A stretch of DNA of 64,000 nucleotides, taken from contig NZ_CP120983.1 in the NCBI RefSeq assembly GCF_030719215.1, positions 1 through 64,000 of the forward strand. Reading direction: 5' to 3'. The DNA comes from Streptomyces sp. Alt3. Its GTDB lineage: Bacteria > Actinomycetota > Actinomycetes > Streptomycetales > Streptomycetaceae. Each line of letters starts with the position of its first letter. The stretch's first letter is position 1. The position numbers were made by a program, and so were the translations under genes. Under the pieces are notes generated by a model. The model ran no database searches. It was not told the origin of the DNA and was given only the letters and a program-made list of their open reading frames with translations. Of the stretch, positions 50,588 through 59,008 are shown piece by piece.

Positions 50588-51091
50588 TCAGAGCTGGCCG
50601 CTGATCTGCCGAGAGAGCCCTTCCAGGAACTCCTGAAGACCGGCCGCAGCGAGGTCGAACTGATCGAACCATGAGGCGGTGGTCGACCTCCACACCCGCC
50701 CGGATCCTGCCAGCGCGAACAGATGCCCGCCACCGTCGCTCGCGAAGACCATCGCAGGCTCCTCCCCGTCGATCTGGACAGCCCCGTACTCGCGGAAGTG
50801 CTCCGCGACCAGCGAGGCAGGATGAACAAAGTAGCCGTTCTCCACATCGGGCAGGGAGACCTCGTCGATCACCCAGTACATCGTGGTCAGGTCCGAGGGA
50901 ATCGGCGTCAGCTCCACCAGCGTCTCGGTGGCCTGATGACTCGCCTCCGAGGCGAGTACGACCACGTTGGTGCCGGGCTCGAAACCATGCCGTGCCTGAA
51001 ACGACTGCATGAACTTCGCGAGGGACGCAGCTGCCTGCTCACACCAACCGTGAAGCCACTCAGCATCAAGCCGTCCGACAACCGTGGTCAC
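50588..51091 (-). CDS. SMI1/KNR4 (SUKH)-like protein, 167 aa
   Basis: The C-terminal half has the typical SUKH pattern: YGAVQIDGEEPAMVFASDGG, GHLFALAGSGRVWRSTTASW and FDQFDLAAAGLQEFLEGLSR. SUKH proteins are mainly immunity proteins against polymorphic nuclease toxins. The protein is acidic and cytoplasmic, and no toxin gene is next to it, so it would be an orphan. Family assignment is by pattern, not search. Confidence 0.65.
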   Translation of the reverse strand: MTTVVGRLDAEWLHGWCEQAAASLAKFMQSFQARHGFEPGTNVVVLASEASHQATETLVELTPIPSDLTTMYWVIDEVSLPDVENGYFVHPASLVAEHFREYGAVQIDGEEPAMVFASDGGGHLFALAGSGRVWRSTTASWFDQFDLAAAGLQEFLEGLSRQISGQL

Positions 51092-51269
51092 TCCCTGCCT
51101 TCGCCCCGGACCTGCTCATACGAGTCCGGAAGAACCTACAAGAGCATTTACGCAGATCCGGTCAGAGCCTTGAATCTCCCCACCCGACGCTCAGGTGCTG
51201 GGCAGCGCCGCTCACGTAGTTCCTCACGCCGATGCCTCGGCCGTCGGGAACGCCTGGTATGCATGCGCC

Positions 51270-51881
51270 ATGGACGATCAGGACGACCGGTTCGACTGGA
51301 TCGATGAGGAGGACGGCCTCTACCCCGTACTCACACTCGTCGAGGGGGTCACCGAAGAAGAGGTTCTCCGAGGGTTCGGAGGCGACCCCGAGGCCACGCG
51401 TCTTCTGGCGGCCGAGGAGATCTACGATCTCCAGCCGCGTAACCTCGACCGTCGCGACCACGTGGGTGTCGGCACAGTCGGCGACACGGTGTTCGCGTTG
51501 GAGGTCGTCGGGTCGACCGGAGCAGTGCCGGGGGTGCTGCGCAACTTGTCTCGCGGAGGCAGGTGCTTTGGTCTCCTGCTCGGTATCAGCGGCGGCGACC
51601 GTGTTTTTTACGCAGTTGACGGTGACCTCGTCGTCTACGAGGAGCCCTACGGACCCGTCACGCCGTTGCGAGAGGGCGACGCCCGTTGGGATCCCTTCTG
51701 GTGCGCTGGTCTGATCGACGTCACCGACCCAACCGAGTTCTGGGGCCTGAAGCTGTTCCTCCTGGCCGAGCGGGTGATGGGCGTGACAATCGAACGGTCA
51801 TGGTTCACCCGGCCACTGAGAACTGCGGAGGTCCCCGACCCTTTGGCCTACATGAATACGCCGGCATGGGACATCCCCTGA
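51270..51881 (+). CDS. DUF6461-like protein, 203 aa
   Basis: The ATG at 51270 opens a protein reading LYPVLTLVEGVTEEEVLRGF, DHVGVGTVGDTVFALEVVGS and RVFYAVDGDLVVYEEPYGPV. I recall DUF6461 proteins of actinomycetes with an FVRG-like segment near the N-terminus, a VGVG strand and a YAxDG strand. Such proteins are common in Streptomyces near toxin loci; their function is unknown. Acidic, cytoplasmic and complete. Confidence 0.65.
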   Translation: MDDQDDRFDWIDEEDGLYPVLTLVEGVTEEEVLRGFGGDPEATRLLAAEEIYDLQPRNLDRRDHVGVGTVGDTVFALEVVGSTGAVPGVLRNLSRGGRCFGLLLGISGGDRVFYAVDGDLVVYEEPYGPVTPLREGDARWDPFWCAGLIDVTDPTEFWGLKLFLLAERVMGVTIERSWFTRPLRTAEVPDPLAYMNTPAWDIP

Positions 51882-52747
51882 ACCCCCGCGCTCTGCCGCG
51901 CCGCTGGGCGATGGGCCTGCCGCGACCGGCCACCTCGGTGCCCGGTCGCGGTCCTCCGAACCGCCTGCTGCGGCCCGCTGGATACGCCCCAGCCGCCCAG
52001 CGCCGGCACCCGTTCGGGCTCGACGACCCGCCTCGTCGGCACCCAGTAGACACGCCATCCCGGCACCACAGACATCCCTCTTGACCGGCATAGTCCGGTC
52101 TGCGGCCGGCAGACCTCGCACGCTCGATGTCCGGCTGCGCGAGCGCGACCATGCCGTCCTCGCGGGAGACCAACGCGACTCTGATCAAGGTAGGTGGCGC
52201 AGCCCCCCACGATGCAGCGGCGCCGTCGACGAGGAGCGCTGCGGCTGCATCCTCCAGGACGACTCTGGCCGTGCCCGTTCCCGGGTTACCTGGATCTCCA
52301 GTTCCCGGACGCGGCGCTCGGTCTGCCCGAACTGCCAACACGGCCATTCCAGAAGAACCAGGTTCTTCTCCAAGTCGCCGATGGTGTGGGAGTGCGGGAT
52401 GCCGTCGGGCACGGCTACGCGCCAGAGCCCGCGGGCAGGTTTCGGCCCGCCAACCGCCACAGGCCGCAGGCGCAGCCTGTGGCGGTTGGCGCGGCTCCGG
52501 CCGCATGGCGTGGGCGTAAGCAGCACGGTCAGCTTCCTGGCCTGCTGGCTCGCGAGCCGCGGTGGCCAGCCCCGTGCGCAGGTCGTGGACGGCCGACGGT
52601 CCAGCGGCCCGGAAGAGGTCGTGGACGCCCTCGTGCACCCTGGTCCACACCCACTTCACTGCCACGAGTCCGAGAGATCGCAGTCGGCAGTAGGTGGTCG
52701 TCGTTTCCGGCTTGTGGCGCAGTGCTGTTCGTTGGGAGCATCTCCGT
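51882..52747. other. Gap with eroded coding and a strong hairpin
   Basis: No intact gene is supported. On the minus strand around 52190-52430 a short stretch reads protein-like (PHSHTIGDLEKNLVLLEWPC and RRVRELEIQVTRE) but lacks a start. A perfect 15-bp stem (CCAACCGCCACAGGC at 52450-52464 with its complement at 52475-52489, loop 10 nt) lies inside and may be a terminator or an element palindrome. Confidence 0.5.
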
Positions 52748-53194
52748 ATGTTCGAGTTGCTTCCCGAGGTCGGTCTTCGACTGCCTGGCTGTGCCGGCAC
52801 TCTCCGCTTCGGGGTGGACGAGCGCACCGCTCAGTGGGCGGTTGCCACCGTCGCCGACGTTCGCGTTGGTTGGGTCTGTGGCGTCCGCTGGGCCTTCAGC
52901 GCGCGGTACCGGGGTCTGACGCTCGACGTACATGGTGACGCCACGGACCGCCGTGGTCGGCATCAGAGCGCCGCTGGTCTGGTCGGTATCGGCCTCACCC
53001 GTGACCCCTTCACGCTCGCTGGGCCGTCCGCCTGCCCGGTTGTCCTCCGCGGCATCGACCTCTTCGGCTACCCGACCGCCGAGGTTTCGGATGCTCTGCA
53101 TGACGGCCTGTCCCCGACGCTCCGGCTCAGCGGCGACGGTCTGTACCTCAGCGCCGTGTCGGTCCGTGTGGAACCCGTGTCCGTCGAGAGCTGA
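52748..53194 (+). CDS. Conserved Streptomyces hypothetical, 148 aa
   Basis: From the ATG at 52748 the protein reads MFELLPEVGLRLPGCAGTLR, QWAVATVADVRVGWVCGVRW and ACPVVLRGIDLFGYPTAEVS, a beta-rich soluble domain. I recall very similar Streptomyces proteins of unknown function. It is probably intact. Confidence 0.65.
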   Translation: MFELLPEVGLRLPGCAGTLRFGVDERTAQWAVATVADVRVGWVCGVRWAFSARYRGLTLDVHGDATDRRGRHQSAAGLVGIGLTRDPFTLAGPSACPVVLRGIDLFGYPTAEVSDALHDGLSPTLRLSGDGLYLSAVSVRVEPVSVES

Positions 53195-53220
53195 GCACGG
53201 TACGGAAGTGACCCGCCGTG

Positions 53221-53580
53221 CTGCCCCAGGCCGCTACGCCCGGCCGTCTGTTCACCATCAGCCCGGCCACCTTCGACCTGTACACGGTCGGCGTGCACTG
53301 GGCGCTCGGCAACATTGGCGCCGCCCTGGACGCCGGGAGGAACGTTCGGCCCAAGCAGTTCCCGACTGCCGAGCGCATGGCCCGCCTGGGCACCGACATG
53401 GCGCGCGCCCGGTGGGCCTGGCAACGTCCCGAGCAGACCGCCCGCGCGCTGCTGGATGCCTACCGGGCCAGACTCGGCGAGGCCCGCGACCGGCCCGCCA
53501 TCCGCCATATCGTCACCAAGCTCGCCGAGCGGCACCCAGGCACCAGCAGCGCGCATGCGAACTGCACGCCGCAACACGGG
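53221..53580 (+). pseudogene. C-terminal TPR part of an XRE-family regulator
   Basis: The frame reads GRLFTISPATFDLYTVGVHW, ALGNIGAALDAGRNVRPKQF, PTAERMARLGTDMARARWAW and ends in ERHPGTSS. This is the helical C-terminus of the large Streptomyces XRE regulators that carry TPR repeats, whose helix-turn-helix and first 250 or so residues are missing. After about 53580 the frame loses protein character. Confidence 0.65.
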
Positions 53581-53766
53581 CTGTCTGGCGGCCGTTGCGA
53601 CGCCTCGTTCGAGACGGCATACCCAGCAGCAGCTCGCCCGGCGGCCGGCCCGTCGGGCGCAGCTGCTTCGGCGCCACCGGACGGCTGCGTGGCAGTACCA
53701 AAGCGGTGTCAGGATTCCCAGCTGCGCGCCGGTCGCCGTGTCGACCGTCAGCAACAGAGAGGCGGT

Positions 53767-55143
53767 CTAATCCCCCGCCCCCTCGGCGCACGCCGAGCGG
53801 ATCTCTTCCAGTAGTTCCGGGTAGTGCTCGCCATAGGTGTTCACCGCGTGCCACACCGCGTCCAGTGCCGCCTTGAGCGGGACGGGCTCGGCTGCCGCCA
53901 GCACCGCGGGGAGGGCGAAGTAGGGCTGTGCGATCTGCGAGGGTTCGCGCGGGGTACCGAAGATGTGGACCACCACGGCAGCGTCGTGTCCCGTGCCTGC
54001 GGCCGGTGTCATGCTCCGGCCGGCGGGCGCCGCCGGTGCGAGCGTGCCGGGTGCCCGGCCGAGGCCCGGCCGGCTCGGTGGGTCCTCCCCCGACTCCATG
54101 GCCGAGACCCACTTTGCCCTTCTTCCGGCCGTCGCCGGAGGAGCCTGCTGCTGGTGCAGCGCCCGGTCCGCAGGGGCCGGCGGCCGGTAGGACGGTCGCT
54201 CCGGAGGTATCGCCTCAAGCACCGACCGCTCCGGAACGCGAGGATCGCAGCGCAGGGTCTCCCACATCCGGGCCGTGTCGTCGAACGGCGGGGGCAGTGG
54301 ACGCTTGTGCGCCAACGCGGTGAGCGCCTCGGTGACCCACGGCACATCGGTCAGGCCCGCCGTCTCGCAGGCCCGCCGGGCGGCCAGCAGCGCTACCGCA
54401 CGCTGGACGCCGGGACCGACCGTGCCAAGAGCGTGCACCAGGTCGCTGTCGAAGCGGAGCAGGCCCAGGACGTTACTCTCACGGGCATCGCGCAGTGCCT
54501 GGCTCGGCAGCCGTCCGCCCCATTGCCAGCGCTCGTGGTGCACTCGCCGTTCCTCGGCGGCCCGCTCCTGGGCCCGGCGAGCCAAGCACTCGGTCTCGGC
54601 GCGCTGGAGGGGTGTGGGCGGGGGCGGAAGGTCGCGCGCGTAGCGGTGCCAGTACGCGGCGTTCTGTGAGGTCTGGTGGATCACCCGGTCCGGGCGGGGC
54701 GGCGCGGGCCAGAACTGCAGGAGGTAGCTGTCCGCCTGCGGCTCCCCGGTCACTCGAGTGTCGCGTTCGCGTCCCTCGTCCATCCCCCGGGCGCAGTACC
54801 GCACCCGGTAGTCGGTCCGAGGAAGGTCCAGGTCCCACGCGGCCTCGCCCGCCCACTGCACCAGGCTGGTGCGTTCCGACACCGGCCGGAAGGACACCTC
54901 CACCACGTCCTCCCAAGCCGGATCCAGCGCCGGGGGCGCATCGTGGACCTCAACGACGAAGCCGACATTGCCCGTGTGCAGTCCGGTGCTCAGCCAGAGC
55001 GCGCCCGGGACCGCGGCCCCGCACAACCCGCCGTTCTGACCCGCGAACGCCTCCGAAAGGCCCGGGGTCGTGCCGGCCGGATCGCTCTCGACATAGATCT
55101 GACCGTAGTGAACATGCACCTCGCCCGTGACCGGCCTGCGCAC
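53767..55143 (-). CDS. Conserved hypothetical protein, 458 aa
   Basis: The N-terminal half is beta-rich (EVHVHYGQIYVESDP, GNVGFVVEVHDAPPA, TDYRVRYCARGMDEG). A helical middle follows (TPLQRAETECLARRAQERAA, ARESNVLGLLRFDSDLVHAL), then a Pro-rich linker and a short C-terminal helical region (LKAALDAVWHAVNTYGEHYP). Length and codon bias are those of a real gene; I recall related Streptomyces proteins without known function. No export or membrane signal. Confidence 0.75.
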   Translation of the reverse strand: MRRPVTGEVHVHYGQIYVESDPAGTTPGLSEAFAGQNGGLCGAAVPGALWLSTGLHTGNVGFVVEVHDAPPALDPAWEDVVEVSFRPVSERTSLVQWAGEAAWDLDLPRTDYRVRYCARGMDEGRERDTRVTGEPQADSYLLQFWPAPPRPDRVIHQTSQNAAYWHRYARDLPPPPTPLQRAETECLARRAQERAAEERRVHHERWQWGGRLPSQALRDARESNVLGLLRFDSDLVHALGTVGPGVQRAVALLAARRACETAGLTDVPWVTEALTALAHKRPLPPPFDDTARMWETLRCDPRVPERSVLEAIPPERPSYRPPAPADRALHQQQAPPATAGRRAKWVSAMESGEDPPSRPGLGRAPGTLAPAAPAGRSMTPAAGTGHDAAVVVHIFGTPREPSQIAQPYFALPAVLAAAEPVPLKAALDAVWHAVNTYGEHYPELLEEIRSACAEGAGD

Positions 55144-55615
55144 AGCACCCCCTCATCCAGGACGGCCTCGAAAGCCCCCTGTCGGGCAGGCCGTCACCTG
55201 CCCCGCATCATGCTGCAGACCACTGACAACAGAGCCGACGAGGCCGTGAGACCGGCGACGGTGTCGGCCACTGGTCAAGGACGGGCAGCCTGCCGAACAC
55301 CTCGCGCACCGGCACAGCGGTGCTCCGGCCCGAGTCGCATTCAGCGACGACAGCCGCCACCGGGGCAGGAAAGGCGGTGGCGGGGCGGAGCAGGGCCGCG
55401 AGCGTAGCAGCGGCGACCGCGGCTCGGGTGCGGCGCACGGCCCAGTCATCATCGGGATCAAGCAGCGCCGCGCGCCCGGCCGTGGAAATGGCCGGGCGCA
55501 CCGCTACTTCACGCGCGCGCGGGTAGGGCGGTCAGCCGTCACCGGCATCGTGGTGGGTGGGCGGGTGGTCAGTGGCGGCCGCTGCGGTGGGAGTCCCAGG
55601 ATTCACGATCGATGA
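55144..55615. other. Spacer without a supported gene
   Basis: Both strands give only short Ala/Arg-rich frames (for example AAIVAECDSGRST-like scraps on the minus strand at 55210-55500). I see no start with a ribosome binding site and no family. Confidence 0.35.
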
Positions 55616-55719
55616 GGCAGTCACGGCAGTCACGGCAGTCACGGCAGTCACGGCAGTTACGGCAGTTACGGCAGTTACGGCAGTCACGGCAGTTACGGCA
55701 GTCACGGCAGTCACGGCAG
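55616..55719. repeat. 9-bp tandem array GGCAGTYAC, about 11.5 copies
   Basis: Eleven complete units and a partial twelfth follow without spacers; units differ only at one C/T position. Because 9 bp is in frame, it would encode a VTA (minus) or RQS/QLR-like (plus) tripeptide repeat, but no surrounding gene is convincing. It lies 0.9 kb beyond the end of the biosynthetic cluster. Confidence 0.9.
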
Positions 55720-56580
55720 GGTGTAGTGGTCGATGATCCACACGTAGCGCTGTTTACACGTCAGGCTCGTCACCCACCGTCGCGTGCCGGCCGGGTGCTG
55801 GCCGCGCTGGTCCTGGGCGTCGCCAGGTTGCAGGAGGTGGGTGCGGGCGGTTCGGACACCGCCGGTGTCCTGGCCTGTGGCGGTGGGCGGGCGGGCGGGC
55901 GGGCGGTCCACAGTGGTGCGATCCTCCTGTGAGTCGTCCGGATGGGTGGCCAGGTGGTTTGGTGCGGGTGCTGACCAGTGGTGCGGTGCGCGTGGGCATG
56001 CGGGTCTTGCCGAGCCGTTCGGTGCGTTCGGTGTCCGCTGTGAGCAGGTCGTCCAGGGGGCCGGTGCAGCCGGGCCGGCTCGCGGTGGCGATCAGCAGGG
56101 GCCGTGGGAGGTTCTGGCAGGGCGGGGCGTGTTCCCGCCCCGACGTCCACCGATCGGTGTGGATCGCCATGTCCCGGCGCGGGCCGGGTACTGACGGGTT
56201 GTCGGTCATCGGTGGCTCCCTGTGGGAAGCGGCCCGGCGCGCGCAGCGTACGCATCGAGAGACGGCACGGTTTTTTGCGGTGGTCCGGTCGGGCTCGGCC
56301 GTCGGACGGCGGAGTGTGGTTGTTCGCGACCCGGCCCCGCGGGCCGCACGGAGGCGTGTTCGGCTCCTTTGGGGTCTGCGGCCTGTTGTCCGGGGCCCGG
56401 GAGGCACCGGCCGATCCGGATCGGTGAGCTCAGCGGCGTCCTGTGCTCGTCCCGGTGCCGTCCGGCCTACGGGGCCGGACGGCTGCGCTGAACCTGCCGG
56501 GGTCCGGACGGGCAGAAGCGGAGGCCGGGTCGGGCTCGTGCGTGCCCAGTTGGTCGGGGCCGGATTGGTGACTGCGGCCG
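55720..56580. other. Gap downstream of the P450 gene
   Basis: No gene is well supported. A minus-strand frame starting at an ATG near 56208 (MTDNPSVPGPRRDMAIHTDR) looks partly protein-like but runs into Pro/His/Arg-rich sequence and has no recognisable family; it could be a small orphan gene. Confidence 0.35.
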
Positions 56581-57771
56581 CTACCAGGTGACGGCCAGCC
56601 GCTGGGGGCTGCGGGAGGTCGTGCCGGTTCGCCAGGAGACCGTGTCCATGGGCTCTGCCAGGCGCAGGGCGGGGAAGCGTGCGGCCAGCCGGTGCAGGGC
56701 GAGCTGGAGTTCGGTGCGGGCGAGCCAGGCGCCGAGGCAGTAGTGGGGGCCGGCACCGAAGGAGAGCGTGGGGGCCTCCAGCGGGGCGAACAGGTCGTGG
56801 AGGGTGGCGGGCGGGAAAATGTCCGGGTCGCGATTGGCCATGCCGCAGTCGGCGAGGACGATCGCGCCGGCCGGGATCGTCACCCCGCCGATCTCGACGT
56901 CCGTGGCGGCGTGGCGGGTGCTGCCGCGGTCGTCGCCCAGGGGGACGAGGTGGATGATCCGGTCCGCGGCGCGTCCGGCGGCCTCCTCGTCGGCAGCGAG
57001 GCGGGGCCATGTTCCGGGGCGTTCGCCCAGGAGATAGAGCAGTGCGTTGGCGAGCATGGTCATGGTGCTGTCGTGGCCGCCGACGACCAGTCCGCACACA
57101 AGTCTGACCAGCTGGGCCTCGGGGACGCCTCCTTCCCGGTCGGCGGACGCGGCCAGGCCGCTGATCAGGTCGTCGCCGGGAGCCCGGCGCCGCTCGGCTA
57201 GCAGGTCCGCGCCGAAGGCGCTGAACTCTTTCAGTGCGCGCGCCACCTGCTCGCTGTCGTGGGTGCCGTCGGAGAAGGCGTGCTCGCTCCAGTACCGCAT
57301 CCGTTCCCGGGCCGGCTCGCCGAGCCCCATCAGCCGGCAGATCACCGCCACCGGCAGGGGAAGGGCGAACTCCGCCACTGCGTCGGCCGGTTGAGGCGAG
57401 GTTTCCAGTCGGTCGAGGAGATCTTCCACGATCGCTGCGATCCAGGGCCGCCAGCGGGCGACGGCCCGTGGGGTGAACGCGCGGCGTAGTGTGCGGCGCA
57501 GTCGCAGGTGGTCGGGGCCGTCCTGGTTGAACATCAGGTCGGGGCTGTTCACGAGGTCGGGTACGTCGGAGAGGGCCGGTGCGTCGGGGGCGTAGAGCTG
57601 GGCCCGGCCGAACCTTGGGTCTGAGAGGACCTGTCGGACGTCGGTGTAGCGGCTGACCAGCCAGGCGGGGGTGCCGCCGGGCAGTTCGGCGGGGCGGGGC
57701 GGTCCCGGTTCGTCGAAGTGCAGGCGGTGCATGGGCATCGGTGAGGGAGGGGCGGGCTCGGTGGCGGTCAA
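56581..57771 (-). CDS. Cytochrome P450 (tetramate macrolactam cluster tailoring enzyme)
   Basis: The TTG at 57769-57771 with AGGAGG 4 nt upstream starts a 396-residue class I bacterial P450. The haem loop is LSFGAGPHYCLGAWLARTEL (Cys ligand), the I-helix is LVCGLVVGGHDSTMTMLANA, with Ser where Thr is usual. The K-helix reads GRAADRIIHLVPLGDDRGST; the normal ExxR is not seen where AVEELLRxVPLG would stand. It is the last gene of the cluster, where P450s hydroxylate or epoxidise the macrolactam. Confidence 0.88.
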   Translation of the reverse strand: MTATEPAPPSPMPMHRLHFDEPGPPRPAELPGGTPAWLVSRYTDVRQVLSDPRFGRAQLYAPDAPALSDVPDLVNSPDLMFNQDGPDHLRLRRTLRRAFTPRAVARWRPWIAAIVEDLLDRLETSPQPADAVAEFALPLPVAVICRLMGLGEPARERMRYWSEHAFSDGTHDSEQVARALKEFSAFGADLLAERRRAPGDDLISGLAASADREGGVPEAQLVRLVCGLVVGGHDSTMTMLANALLYLLGERPGTWPRLAADEEAAGRAADRIIHLVPLGDDRGSTRHAATDVEIGGVTIPAGAIVLADCGMANRDPDIFPPATLHDLFAPLEAPTLSFGAGPHYCLGAWLARTELQLALHRLAARFPALRLAEPMDTVSWRTGTTSRSPQRLAVTW

Positions 57772-57856
57772 CGTACCTCCTGGAACGGGCCGTCCGGGCG
57801 CGGGCGGAGTGCGGGCGGAGTGCGAGCGGGGCGGGGGCGGAGGGCGGCCCGAGTGC

Positions 57857-57950
57857 GGGCAGAGTACGAGCCGGGCGCGGGCGGAGGGCGGGCAGAGTAC
57901 GAGCCGGGCGCGGGCGGAGGGCGGGCAGAGTACGAGCCGGGCGCGAGCGG
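57857..57950. repeat. 33-bp tandem repeat, almost three copies
   Basis: The 33-bp unit beginning GGGCAGAGTACGAGCCGGGC occurs at 57857, 57890 and 57923, the last copy incomplete. It fills the spacer between the MDR reductase stop (57953) and the P450 start (57771), the only real gap in this operon. Confidence 0.85.
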
Positions 57951-57952
57951 GG

Positions 57953-59008
57953 TCATAGCTCGATGAGGACCTTGCCGCGGTTGGCGGCGTGCCCGGCGTA
58001 GAGGCTGGCGTAGGCGGCGGGGATGTTGTCGAAGCCGTGGTGCAGGGTGTGGTCGCAGACGACCTCGCCGCGCCGGACCCGGCCGCCCAGGTCGGTGTGC
58101 AGGTGGCGCCAGTTCTCTTCGGTGAACCATTCCGGGGAGAAGATGCCGCGGACGGTGGCGCGCGGGAACATCAGGTACGGCAGGAGCCGGGGGCCGGTGT
58201 GCTCGTTACCCACCTGGGTCGCCCACTGCCAGCAGACCGCCACCTGGGCGCCGACGTTGAGCAGGGGGAACACCGCGTCGGTGACGGTGCCGCCGAGGTT
58301 GTCGAAGTACCGGTCGATGCCGTCGGGGGCGGCCTGTGCCAGTGCGTCGCGGACGGTGTCCGCGCTGTCTCCGTGCCGGTAGACGATCACCGCGTGGAAG
58401 CCGAGCGCGGTGAGGCGCTGGGCCTTCTGAGGGGAGGAGGTGGTGGCGACCACCCTGGCGCCTTCGAGTACGGCGAGCTGGCCGACGAGGGCGCCGACCG
58501 CTCCGGAGGCCCCGCTGACGACGAGGGTGTCGCCGGGGCTGATCGTCATGTATTTGGTGAGGGTCCCCCAGGCGGTCATGCCGGGGCCGCCCATCACGCT
58601 GAGGGCGGTCGGCAGCGGCAGGGCGTCGTCGTACCAGCCCGGGTCCAGCCTGCGGAAGTCCGGGAAGACCATGGGGAAGGTGCCGGTCTGCCAGAGTTCG
58701 GCCGCGCCGGTGGAGATGACGTGGGTGCGCCAGCCGCCGAAGCCCTGGACGAGGTCGCCGACGCGGTGGGCGGCGTCCGGTCCCGCCTGGACCACCTCCA
58801 TGATGGAGTCGGCTCCCATGTGCGCGCCGATGGGGGTGTCCAGGGTGATGCCCTGGAGGTAGGGGTCGACGGAGACGTACCGGGTGCGCAGGAGCATCTC
58901 GTCGGGGGCGAGGGCGACGTCGATGTTCTCGACGACCTTCTCGTAGACGCGGTCCACGTCGGGGATGCCTTCGACGTGTTCGCGGACCACCCATTTGGCG
59001 ATCTTCAT
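57953..59008 (-). CDS. Zinc-independent MDR oxidoreductase (FtdE/IkaC-like)
   Basis: The 351-residue medium-chain reductase is of the prostaglandin-reductase/CurA type. It has RYVSVDPYLQGITLDTPIGA at the start, the substrate-loop region MGGPGMTAWGTLTKYMTISP, the NADPH motif SGASGAVGALVGQLAVLEGA, FDNLGGTVTDAVFPLLN and a late YASLYAGHAANRGKVLIEL. In tetramate macrolactam pathways such an enzyme makes the last ring by reductive cyclisation (IkaC in ikarugamycin). The ATG overlaps the upstream stop by 4 bp. Confidence 0.9.
   Translation of the reverse strand: MKIAKWVVREHVEGIPDVDRVYEKVVENIDVALAPDEMLLRTRYVSVDPYLQGITLDTPIGAHMGADSIMEVVQAGPDAAHRVGDLVQGFGGWRTHVISTGAAELWQTGTFPMVFPDFRRLDPGWYDDALPLPTALSVMGGPGMTAWGTLTKYMTISPGDTLVVSGASGAVGALVGQLAVLEGARVVATTSSPQKAQRLTALGFHAVIVYRHGDSADTVRDALAQAAPDGIDRYFDNLGGTVTDAVFPLLNVGAQVAVCWQWATQVGNEHTGPRLLPYLMFPRATVRGIFSPEWFTEENWRHLHTDLGGRVRRGEVVCDHTLHHGFDNIPAAYASLYAGHAANRGKVLIEL

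Noticed and set aside
52081..52938. Plus-strand frames over 52.1-52.9 kb as a gene
   Set aside because: Composition changes abruptly, there is no usable start, and the supported gene (52748-53194) lies in another frame.
55616..55719. Possible CRISPR array
   Set aside because: Repeats are only 9 bp, contiguous and without spacers; no cas genes are present.
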